Part shown: positions 9,790-19,900 of the stretch, piece by piece
How the letters are laid out: the number at the start of each line of letters is the position of its first letter
Position numbering within the stretch: position 1 is the first letter of the stretch
Source of the DNA: Priapulus caudatus
Taxonomy: Eukaryota; Priapulida; Priapulimorpha; Priapulimorphida; Priapulidae
Reading direction: 5' to 3'
Length of the DNA stretch: 25,042 nt
Assembly: GCF_000485595.1 (NCBI RefSeq)
Contig: NW_014577401.1
Span: forward strand, 84,869 to 109,910
The notes under the pieces: generated by a model
What the model was told of the DNA's origin: nothing
Seen by the model: only the letters and a program-made list of their open reading frames with translations
Databases searched by the model: none
Translations under genes and position numbers: made by a program

Positions 9790-10350
9790 GCACAAATCTT
9801 AAGCCCGGCGCACACGTGAGTTATTTTACTCAAGTAAAATGACGCATTAGTCATTTTACTCACGTGTGCGGCGGATTTTTCGTGTGAGTAATCTTGACGC
9901 ATGCGTACATTTTACTCCACTGTGCGGCGGATTTTCGAGTTGAGTATTTGACTGTGCGTCATTTTACTTGAGTAAAATAACTCACGTGTGCGCCGGGCTT
10001 TAACCGCTCGACGTACCGGTCACGAATATTTGGGATGTTGGGGGAAATCGTCAAAACGCGAGTTGGGATGTCGAAGCTGGGGGTCAAAGGTCAAAGGTCA
10101 AGAGAGGTGTAAAGAAAGGGGGAACATTCCCTCCTTAACTTAAGGATATAGGGAGGAAATCAGAATTGCGGCACAAATCTAAACGGCTCGACCTAGGCTC
10201 GGATAGTCGGTCGTATAGCATCATGGGCTAGGAAAAGCGATCACTGTTGCCGAAATTGGACTGGTCACAGGTCAAAGGTCAGATGGGGCCCACAGGGAAG
10301 ATTTATGACATTTTCTCGAGGACATTGCTGACGCGACGATTGAAAAACTT
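9790..10350. repeat. Two diverged tandem copies of a ~180-base unit with triple DR1 motifs
   Basis: GCACAAATCT followed by (T)AAC.GCTCGAC occurs at 9790 and again at 10171. Taking away the inserted MITE and one target copy (201 bases) the spacing is 180. A triple array of AGGTCA-type half-sites with one-base spacing occurs at 10081-10100 and again at 10262-10281, spacing 181. The two spacings agree, so this is a tandem duplication that has diverged between these anchors. No coding frame is conserved. Confidence 0.6.
9802..9999. mobile_element. 198-base MITE with 45-base perfect inverted repeats and TTA target duplication
   Basis: The left arm 9802-9846 begins AGCCCGGCGCACACGTGAGT and is the exact reverse complement of 9955-9999. 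TTA flanks both sides (9799-9801 and 10000-10002). A three-base TTA/TAA duplication is the hallmark of PIF/Harbinger transposition. The arms contain nested palindromes (ACTCAAGT, TCACGTGT) and the centre has two copies of a TGTGCGGCGGATTTT motif. There is no coding capacity, so it would need a transposase in trans. Confidence 0.88.
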
Positions 10351-11129
10351 TTATGTTTCAGCGGTGACTAGCTTTTATGCTTTAATTGAAAAGGAACCAT
10401 GAAATGTAGCTTTCTGCCTGACATGCGAAGAGTCAAGTGTCGGATAACTTTTGACCGCTCAAAAGAGAGGGTTAAACATGGATTTGTTGACTGTTAACAA
10501 AAGGACTGAACTGCTTTTGCCATTGTGGATGTGAGGCTACAGTTGCACAGTTCAATTGCAAAGGCACAATTTTGTTGAACAAGGTTTACGCTCCTTAAAT
10601 CATTTAATTTTCCTAAGGCATCTGTATTAGCAACTGAGTAGCACGCCTGTAATAGCAGACTGTTAATGAACCCGCTGAATGTCTCGTGTGTGTAGGCCAA
10701 AAAAAAAAGACATGGGGCAGCCCAATAACGCATGCATTGGGGTGAACTGCACATTCAAATCATAATTATTGCCTGGCAACGCTGCAATGCAGATGTGTAA
10801 CTCACAGCTGAGGCGAAATTCTCGCCTGCCTGAATATACTTGGATTTTTCAGACAACTCAAATGGAGTGAGTTTATGCACGCACGAAGGGTGATGCCATC
10901 TTTGATTATTGATGACACTTTGCACTAGCGGCCATCTCGCGCAACTGCTTTTGCTATTAGAGCTCGCTCCACGCACCGCCGCCCCCTAATCCCCCCCTCT
11001 CGCCCCACCAACCACCACACTGACGCTCGCGCATACGACGCATATCCATGATAACATGTAATATAGCGAAGTCATTAAAGTTACACAGTGTAATCTTTAT
11101 TACTGTAGCTACGCGTAATAGCAAAGCCT
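10351..11129. other. Intergenic, no recognised gene
   Basis: Short minus-strand open frames at 10494-10976 show no recognisable domain or splice pattern. A C-rich stretch lies at 10976-11012. Confidence 0.5.
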
Positions 11130-12440
11130 AGGTAATTGCTCTATCTGGCGGCGCGTTTAATTTTCGCTCTAAGAAACGGTTTGGCATTTCTTCCGTTTCA
11201 CGCCGCTGAATTTTTTCTGCGTACATATGGGCGTGCCATAGAATGGCCGCGAAACGAGCCTCTTGGAGGGATTTCAAGGTAATTTTTCCACACAAGGATC
11301 GGCGATTCAGCTTAGAACTGCTCCGCGGTGGAGAGCTTCCACACGCTGCACCTAACTGTAAACTTTAGTGTAGCGAATAGATACTTGGGCCGAGTTAAGG
11401 TCCGTACGGCAGTCTTTACCTCGAATCTTTGACAGTGCGACTTCCAAATTTTCCGGATAGCCAATACTTAGTACCCCGACGTTGATTGCTAAGCCGCGTT
11501 GATTGATGTTTGTTACACTGAAAGAATTTCCACTAGATGTTATCTGGAAAAGCGCCTGGTCCGTACGTGCGAGGTTTTATATCACTCTTGACCGCCCGCG
11601 CTGCCCGTGGCGATGGAGCGTCGTGGCGAGCAGGTGCTGGCGTGGCGTGGCAGTTTTTACAGCGTAGGCTAATCCTACAATGACGCGCCACACCTGACAC
11701 ACAAATATCATATGATGCACATGTTTTTACGAAGACGGCGAGACGCGAACATTCCAGCCCTCCTGCCTCCTCCGCGCTCACAGTTGGCGGCCGGGCACGG
11801 TCCAAATGAGCTATATCAACAAACGCTGGCTTCGGGGAGTTTTGCGCCACGGTGACTTTGGTAAGTAAATAGATTTCTTGATTTATTTAAGCATTATATT
11901 TATTGAATACGCTCAAGTGCATGCTTGTGTGCCTGGCTGGCGGCAGCATTGATGGCATGTAATATAGATACCTTATTAACCCGTGGCGGCGGAGCGAGCG
12001 AGAGAGAGAGAGAAAGAGAGAGAGAGAAGACAGAGCGTGGGGAGTGGAGAAGAGAGAAAGAGAGTGGAGAAGCGCCAGATACAGGTACGAAAATACGTGG
12101 CAAGGTGACTACGAGCGCAAAGGATGTACAAACGGCGTGTCAATCTATAATCGGAGAAGAGCCCCCTCCAAAGCCGATGTAGCCGAGCGATGTAGACGTG
12201 TGCCCGAAACTGCGGGCGATGTTAGGCTGCCCGCGTCGTGTTAACGCATTCCCGCGGCGCTCCGGGTCGGCGTGCCTCCTTCGGCGCGCGAATTCGTATA
12301 GCGGGGAGCCGCGAGATTGCTACAATACAACACCGTGCGTCGTTGTCCGCGGTCGGCGCCATTTTGCGGCTCAGTCCCACCGCGGGAAGTGCCCGGCTTA
12401 AACCGCTTTCGGAGGTTGGGAACAACGCATCTTTTGCGCA
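11130..12440. promoter_or_regulatory. CpG-rich block, possible promoter
   Basis: CpG dinucleotides are much denser here than around it, peaking at 12230-12380. GGCGCCATTTTGCGGC at 12355-12370 contains, on the minus strand, an AAAATGGCG core like a YY1-type initiator. Several overlapping short open frames on both strands arise simply from the high GC. No exon could be recognised, so a promoter, an unrecognised first exon or a GC-rich repeat are all possible. Confidence 0.25.
11995..12069. repeat. GA-rich microsatellite
   Basis: AG/GA dinucleotide run with a few interruptions. Confidence 0.93.
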
Positions 12441-13296
12441 ACCGCCACATCGTGTTTGTATGCCGTTCCTCTGGCTATCATAGATTTTAGATCTGTATTA
12501 GTATATCCAGATATATGCCTCCTGAGCGCCGGACCAAGACGCGGGTGGGAAATTGGAAAAAAAGGGTGGCCCCTCCTTTCAATATAATCGCGTTTTTGCC
12601 AGTGAGTTTAGCATGCAGAACCACTTGGGCCGTCATGGGGTTGGGGGTGAGCGCTGTCGCTCTGCGGCACTTGTTTCTTATTCAGCAGTCAGTTTTCCAG
12701 GTTAAGTCAGCTTAAGGCAAAATGCAAACTTGAGGGTGGTCGAGCCAGAGTGCCTGTTGCGTCCTCAGTGGTTCTTTATACGTCTCCAATTCGGCCTATG
12801 TATTTTTGTGAGACGGGACCAACCATTTTACGTGTCATCCCGAGCCACGGTGGATCCACAGTCCCTCCAATGTCTAGGAGCAGGTCAGGTTTTCTACACC
12901 TTGAAGAAAATTCACGTGCCCCGACCGGGAGTTTAACGTCGCACATTCAGTGATTAGTGCACCAATAATCTCCTACTGGGGCCCACGAGGCCTTCTGTCG
13001 TAGTTGTATGTCCGTAGCAGGTACTAGTATAAGCTCTAAAGTAACTATGCCGCGTACAGTTGCCGCAGCGCTAATAGAGCGTAACATGGCAATGTCGAAA
13101 TAGTTTTATTCTGAACCAAACTTTTTTTAGCTGGATAATAAAAACTTATTTCGGTATTGCGCAAATTAAAAAAAACACCATTCTCTGCCGGACAAATGGT
13201 CTTAAGTTACTATAAACACTAAAAGTAATCTGGCAAAACGTATGCGCTAAAATATGTAATTGCGATATTACTCGTTGACTGTAAGATTCGTTGATC
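12441..13296. other. Intergenic up to the assembly gap, nothing recognised
   Basis: Short overlapping open frames at 12515-12953 show no known protein motif; no splice-supported exon or tRNA-like fold was seen. Confidence 0.5.
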
Positions 13297-14229
13297 NNNN
13301 NNNNNNNNNNNNNNNNNNNNNNNNNNNNNNNNNNNNNNNNNNNNNNNNNNNNNNNNNNNNNNNNNNNNNNNNNNNNNNNNNNNNNNNNNNNNNNNNNNNN
13401 NNNNNNNNNNNNNNNNNNNNNNNNNNNNNNNNNNNNNNNNNNNNNNNNNNNNNNNNNNNNNNNNNNNNNNNNNNNNNNNNNNNNNNNNNNNNNNNNNNNN
13501 NNNNNNNNNNNNNNNNNNNNNNNNNNNNNNNNNNNNNNNNNNNNNNNNNNNNNNNNNNNNNNNNNNNNNNNNNNNNNNNNNNNNNNNNNNNNNNNNNNNN
13601 NNNNNNNNNNNNNNNNNNNNNNNNNNNNNNNNNNNNNNNNNNNNNNNNNNNNNNNNNNNNNNNNNNNNNNNNNNNNNNNNNNNNNNNNNNNNNNNNNNNN
13701 NNNNNNNNNNNNNNNNNNNNNNNNNNNNNNNNNNNNNNNNNNNNNNNNNNNNNNNNNNNNNNNNNNNNNNNNNNNNNNNNNNNNNNNNNNNNNNNNNNNN
13801 NNNNNNNNNNNNNNNNNNNNNNNNNNNNNNNNNNNNNNNNNNNNNNNNNNNNNNNNNNNNNNNNNNNNNNNNNNNNNNNNNNNNNNNNNNNNNNNNNNNN
13901 NNNNNNNNNNNNNNNNNNNNNNNNNNNNNNNNNNNNNNNNNNNNNNNNNNNNNNNNNNNNNNNNNNNNNNNNNNNNNNNNNNNNNNNNNNNNNNNNNNNN
14001 NNNNNNNNNNNNNNNNNNNNNNNNNNNNNNNNNNNNNNNNNNNNNNNNNNNNNNNNNNNNNNNNNNNNNNNNNNNNNNNNNNNNNNNNNNNNNNNNNNNN
14101 NNNNNNNNNNNNNNNNNNNNNNNNNNNNNNNNNNNNNNNNNNNNNNNNNNNNNNNNNNNNNNNNNNNNNNNNNNNNNNNNNNNNNNNNNNNNNNNNNNNN
14201 NNNNNNNNNNNNNNNNNNNNNNNNNNNNN
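13297..14229. other. Assembly gap (933 N)
   Basis: A continuous run of N. Any open frame crossing it is meaningless. Confidence 1.
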
Positions 14230-14828
14230 CCATTTACATAAACTGCGCAACGGAAGCGAATGCGAGAATTTCATCAGGCTTTGTGTGATTTCGCGTGACA
14301 CAGGTCGGTTACGAACACAGACGGTATGTTTTTTTAACAAGTGAACATTGTTCTTCAAATAGAAACAAAGATGGAGTAGAATGGTTGAATATTTGTGTTG
14401 TATTCGTGTGAAATCAAGCAAGCGTCGAGCGAATTTTGGCAGCACGCTTTCCTACCTGCTTTATATTTATGTGTCAGTGTGCAGCGGCAGCCAGCGTTTG
14501 TTGCAGATGAGCATTTAGACGGCATTTACAGAAAATTGTCGGCAATAATAGGTGAAAGAGAGTATAGAAACATTAAGACTTTGGTAGTAAATAGATTTCG
14601 TATTTATTTAGCATTATATTTTATTGAAACGCTTCAAGTGCCTGTGCAAACGAGAATTGGCTCTATAGAGGCTCCATGCTAGAGTAATTTACGTTCTTCC
14701 TGATCTACCTTTTGGTTATCCGTCTCTCGCTCAAAACCCTTGCACCTAATCTCTACATTTTCAAGTTTAACCTTATCCCCTTGTCCATCCTTGAGTTGAG
14801 GAAGATCTTCTCAGTCCAACTTCAAGTA
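14230..14828. other. Unassigned sequence after the gap
   Basis: An open frame at 14395-14682 ends in a stretch translating to VNRFRIYLALYFIETLQVPV that I do not recognise. Bases 14578-14641 recur in damaged form at 11855-11920, so it is more likely repeat-derived than a unique exon. Confidence 0.4.
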
Positions 14829-14962
14829 ATGAAGTATGAACCTCCCCAAACTACGATGGCCTCACCTAATAACTTCTCATTTGATGCAGCACTGCATGCT
14901 GTACCAGAATCTGACTCTCTGCTCTTGCCACCATTTCAATCAACTGGTTTAACTATTAAAAC
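14829..14962 (+). CDS. Candidate N-terminal coding exon of the PABIR/FAM122-like gene
   Basis: An ATG at 14829 opens 44 codons (MKYEPPQTTMASPNNF...) plus two bases, ending before GTAGGT at 14963. Spliced to the acceptor at 16784 it reads in frame through TTKAT into the sure ATG at 16801. The peptide is polar and disordered like the rest of the protein. The donor has C at the last exon base, which is weak, and phase agreement alone has a one-in-three chance. Known vertebrate family members have only about five residues before the aligned Met. Treat as a possible alternative 5' exon. Confidence 0.3.
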
Positions 14963-15416
14963 GTAGGTTTCACATATTTATATCAACCGTTTTTATATTT
15001 TCTCAACTGTTCTGATACTTACCAATACTCCTCACATAACAACAACTGTACATAGTAAGGCTAACATGTTATAGAATACTCGCACAACATTCTTTCCACA
15101 AATATATGCACCGATCTGCATTTCAAATGAGATTGTTTATATATGTTAACAAACCTAGCCTGTGATTTTTGCTCTCGTGAGACCAGACCCCTGTCGCTAC
15201 ACTAGGTTAATTACCTTCGTATACATTTTCCAGTCTATAATAGTTGCGTCAAGTAAGCACATGCGCGCGTTTTGTGGGACCGTTTGAAGATTCCATTATC
15301 GTGAATCTGAAGATAGCAGGCGCACATTTGCGGTTCATCTGCTGTTTTATAGCTTATAACAGCACAGATTTGTGGTGATTGTTGTGCCGGAGTAATCTAA
15401 TATATATTTGAGTTCG

Positions 15417-15442
15417 TATGTATGTATGTATGTATGTATGTA
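15417..15442. repeat. GTAT microsatellite in the Helitron-like element
   Basis: Six to seven GTAT units close to the 5' end of the element. Confidence 0.9.
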
Positions 15443-15737
15443 TCTTCCCTATAGGCGGCCAAACCGCCCAAGCGATCTGGATGCAATTTTCACAGGGCCA
15501 TCTCTTATACCCGGGGAGTGTTCCTAGCTGAAACCGTCAAACTCACCGAAAAATCCGTGAAAAACCCCTCAATTCGTGAATCTTCACACAATGTCAGCAC
15601 TGACTGTACAGTGCTGCCACACAGAGAAAAATCGATCACTCATTCCATCAGCTGCTGGTATTGTGAAACCGAAACCGATACTAAAACAGAGCACAACCAG
15701 GAACCTGTTCAGAGGTTACGACTGCATTGTTTATCAA

Positions 15738-15900
15738 GAGGCAACCCATTCGTACATGCTGTTAGAATAACTTTTTCTTATTTACACCATATTACTATTA
15801 TGTTCCAGGGGTTCTACGTTGGGTTGTGCTGTCATATAAATGTCATACGTAACCGTTTTTTACCATGCTTATTATCTGATTAGACTGATTTGTAAATATT
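15738..15900. repeat. Direct repeat, copy 1 (partner 16342-16550)
   Basis: From TTTATCAAGAGG through CAACCCATTCGTACATG, TTACACCATATTACTATTAT, TCATACGTAAC to GACTGATTTGTAAATATT this segment is repeated with few differences at 16342-16550, the second copy having an extra ~15 bases after the first motif. A shorter pair, CTGGCCTGTCT near 16032 and near 16211, continues the duplicated order. Confidence 0.85.
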
Positions 15901-16341
15901 TATAGAGATTCACTATAGTTTAGTATGAGTATTATATAGTTTGAGAGGTTACGATTGCTCAAAACATCAACGCATAAAGACGCGTACCAAGTCAGTAAAC
16001 ATTCTTTTATAATTACAAATTTCCCCACTCGCTGGCCTGTCTGTATACTATATATCGGCTTTTTTTATTCATGCTACGATTTCAGAATCCATTGTACCAT
16101 TCGAAAGCTATGCCTTTTCTGATTCAGTAGAAAAATTCCTTTATTTCAATGTGCACGGTTGCGCGCCAAGCATTCACTAGACAATATCCAATGGACACAG
16201 ACCCCACTGGCTGGCCTGTCTCTATCTATACTATATACCCAATTTCGTTTATTCATCCTACGATCTGACAATGGATAGCTGTACGTGGTGAGCTCAACAG
16301 TTCGAGACGCCAGCAATCTCTACATATTTCCACAGACAATA

Positions 16342-16550
16342 ACACGCAAACCATTGTTTATCAAGAGGTTTTCAAATGAAGACTGCAACCCATTCGTACA
16401 TGTATGCTGTTATAATAACTTTTTCTCATTTACACCATATTACTATTATGTTCCAGGGGTTCTAAGTTGGGTTCTGCTGTCATATAAATGTCATACGTAA
16501 CAGTTTTTCCCCCATGCTTATTATCTCATTAGACTGATTTGTAAATATTG
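16342..16550. repeat. Direct repeat, copy 2 (partner 15738-15900)
   Basis: This is the second copy of the internal duplication of the Helitron-like element; see the partner for the matching blocks. Confidence 0.85.
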
Positions 16551-16800
16551 ATATTGTGTGTAATGTTATATTGTCGATTTTTACCCAATGTTCCTATTGT
16601 GTCCAATTATTAGTAGTATGAATTAGTAGCACGATTTTACCCAGCGCAGCGGGTACCCGCAGCTAGTCAGTAATAAGTCGGCTAATAGGTAAGACCCAAT
16701 TTGTCTACACTTACTGACTTATGTAGTTTGAGGACTAATTCGTGACATAGTCAATTTAACAGAGTCAACCGTTTCGTTATGCAGGACCACGAAGGCTACG

Positions 16801-16934
16801 ATGGATGTAGACACCTCATCCTCTGATTCCAACCACAGTGATGTTGGAGTGCTGAGGCCACCAGGCTTTGCTCCTAGCCTGAAGCGGTCTAATAGCGCCC
16901 CCATGATCAATGCAATAGGACTTGAACATTCCAG
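16801..16934 (+). CDS. PABIR: PABIR exon 1 (first sure coding exon)
   Basis: An acceptor TATGCAG ends at 16784, so the exon itself probably begins at 16785 and the ATG lies 16 bases in. It encodes residues 1-44 including KRSNSAP; RSNSAP fits the 14-3-3 mode I pattern RSxSxP with Ser32 as acceptor. Donor GT at 16935, ending after two bases of a Ser codon. Confidence 0.9.
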
Positions 16935-19900
16935 GTTACAAATCTCATACATTTTATAGCAGCGATTAAATTCTGTTAAATTTAATCCACATTTTCAAAG
17001 TGAATCTTGTTCATTTGTGTTTTGTGTAGATTCTCTGAAACTCACTTTTCTCATATGGGCAATGCTTCAAATGGAATTAAATCAAATGTATTTAAATGAA
17101 ATAAAATAAATTAGTCCATCTATTCTTTTAGCTTGGAAGGCGAAAGCTTCCCATTGTCGGCGTTCCACCGCATTCGAAGGTTTAGCGCTACCTGCGACAC
17201 AACTTCAGTAAGAATTCTCAATGTAGTTACAACCAGTCTCGCTGCTGTTTATTATCTGACAGGTTAACTAGTGGTGTATTTCTGGATGCCTACATAAGGC
17301 CAAAACAAAATATAGGTGTGGTTACGGTTTCCCGACCGGCCCTATTTATTCCCAGCGACCCTAAACATTTTATTGTCAATTTTCTTTAAAGTAAAAAAAA
17401 TAAATAAATAAATAAAATAAAATAAATATGAATTGGACAGTTCCTGCTTCAAAAGGCACAACGCACATCCTTCGGACATGGTTCGTAAATAAAATATTTC
17501 AAGAAAATAAAATGTTTTCCCTACCTACCTACTCTATTTTTTTCGGCAGGTAACGGTAACCACACATATATTTTGTTTTGGCCTAAGCACTGGCTTTTTG
17601 TTTGTTGGAGAAATAATATTGGGATCTAAAGATCGACACTTCATCTATTTCTAGCAAGCTTGATACATGATTTAGCTTTTCCTCTATTCACAAAGTAGCA
17701 CAGTATATTTTTAGTTATATTTGTTTTTGCTACATGATCGTGTATTCTGATCGCAGTCTGATTCAGGCTTTGCTAGCTGAGTGACTGAGCGTGATTTTTT
17801 CTTAATGTTGTAATGATAATGTTTCAACTACATAGCTGTTTCTTAGTAGAGATTACCATTGCAGAATTTATGTTTTTCATAGGAGTTGAGTTTTACAGAT
17901 GTGGTTCATGTTTTAAATGACCAGGTCACATGCTAGTTACGAATTGATTATTAAAGTCGTGCATTTTGTGGCATGAAAAACATGTTCTCCTCACAGATAT
18001 AATGCAAACCCCTTACATGAAGGGAGTTAAAATTTTGAAACCGTTTGTCAATCAGTTATCTGTACTTCCTTGAACAGCATGAAAAATTTATTCAGTACAA
18101 TAGTTTAGGAAGAGGGATAAACAAGAACACTAACATTAGTTTGCTAGTTTTACCTTTGTGGGTGGTACTAGCATTTTTTTGCAAATACTTATTAGGGTAA
18201 CATACACTTTTTACATATTGTAGCCATCGCCACCAATAAGAGTGCCATCTAGAGTGAGTCAGATAAAGCAGGAGGAAGGCATGGATGTAATGAACACTCG
18301 TGAAGTTCGCCATGAGAGGTCAGCACAAGTATTTCTTTCATTGCACACAAACAACAAATCGGAAAAATTGATATCGTAGCATAATCCTACTGTTTAACAT
18401 GTTTGATTGAAATTTTATATAATAGTAGATGATTTTTTGAGGGTTTTTATGACAAATGTGAATGCACGATTATAGGAATTTGTACGTATATACCATTATT
18501 TTTGCACTTGCTATCATAATATATCCTAAAATTCTAGGGTGTAGTATCCCTTTAAATAGGTAATCTTAGGCACATATTTTGATCCAACAGCCAGCTTACT
18601 TAGCATATAACCTTTTTCAATTCGTAAATCTAGCATTTGTAGCATTATAATATGACAAATAAAGACCTGTAACAAAAATTACATTATCGTGTTCATGAAA
18701 GATGGATCATAGCAAACCAAATGCTCTTTATTTCCCAATGGATTCGATTTATTGAGTTTTTACGTGATGGCTATTACTAACTGTAATTCTTACTATTGTT
18801 ATCTGTGTGCTTCTATACATATCAGGGAGTTTCGTTCTGCAGTAGAAATGTCACGATCATGGGATGAACTTCGTTTGGTAAGTAATGTTATCTACATTGA
18901 GTCTTACTGTAGTACATGTATCTCATCTCAGCCTCTTTGCACGATTCTGATACTGAATGTTGTTATATTCCACTATGTCAACTTGTCGAATTTCAGGACG
19001 AAACTGCAAATGCAGAAAAGAAGTCCAAGCCCATCACAGAACCTCTCGCGTTGCATATCACCCCGTGGCCCCATGCTAGTACTTCCAGCTCACCTTCTCC
19101 TACTAGAGGAATAGGCAAGGTATAAAAGAAGCAAGTGATTTATAGTAAAACGCCAAAGTAAGGCTGATCTATAGCCTTCATTAGTAACTTTATAGAATAC
19201 TGGTATTGGATTTCATCTCATCAGATAATCATGCACACCTCCTGCCATCTGGTGAGAGCTCACGCAAACAATCTGTACAGTTTGACAAAGACAATAGATT
19301 GCCTTTTGAAATTGTCACTCCAGTTAATAATTTGGATTCATCTCAAAATTAAATTAGTTGCTATTCATTACTAATATTTGCCAAACAAATTTTACATCTA
19401 TGTATTAGTATGTTTACAGAAAAAAGGGAGGAATGTTCTATTTTGTTTGTTTGCTGGATCATTTCAGCAATGTTTTTCTCCATCGATGGGTGCAAGAATA
19501 CGTACATCCTCCTACTCACCTAGCCCAAGCCCCAGTCCTACGAGGAAGTCATTTACGAGGTAAGCCGGGTAACGTTATAAGAGTTATCCATCTGTATGTG
19601 AGTGTGTGTATGTACATGTGGCATGCATTCAGTGTGTGTGTGTGTGTGTGTGCGTGTGCGTGTGCGTGTGCGTGTGCGTGTGTGCGTGTGCGCGTGTGCG
19701 TTGGGTGCGTTCTTGCGTGCATGTTTGTGTTTCTGTGTCTGTGACTGTGTGAGTGCACATTTCTATGTATGTACATACATACATGTGTACCTGCACCGGA
19801 ATGCTTGGGTGTGTGGACATGCATTCATATGTGTGCGTATTATATATACTGTGTTGTGGCTGGCTGTACGATTTGTCACGCAATGTTGTAGCCATTTGTG

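Larger units (their letters stand above)
15396..16666 (+). mobile_element. Non-autonomous Helitron-like element, about 1.27 kb
   Basis: The left end is A|TCTAATATATATTTG, with the TC start Helitrons use, followed by a GTAT run and a CCCTATAGGCGGCCAAACCG..GATCTGGATG leader of a type often seen at Helitron 5' ends. The right end is CCCAGCGCAGCGGG, able to form a hairpin, then TACCCGCAG and CTAG|T. Host A and T flank the element with no target duplication, as expected for rolling-circle insertion. It contains an internal duplication (see the separate entry) and no Rep/helicase coding frame. Confidence 0.65.

Noticed and set aside
11533-12483. Many overlapping Arg/Ala/Pro-rich open frames
   Set aside because: Expected by chance in a CpG-rich block; none has recognisable motifs or splice sites in a consistent frame.
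13219-14445. Long open frames of 316-408 codons
   Set aside because: They are made of the N gap and have no sequence content.
16719-16952. Minus-strand open frame of 77 codons
   Set aside because: Antisense of PABIR exon 1.
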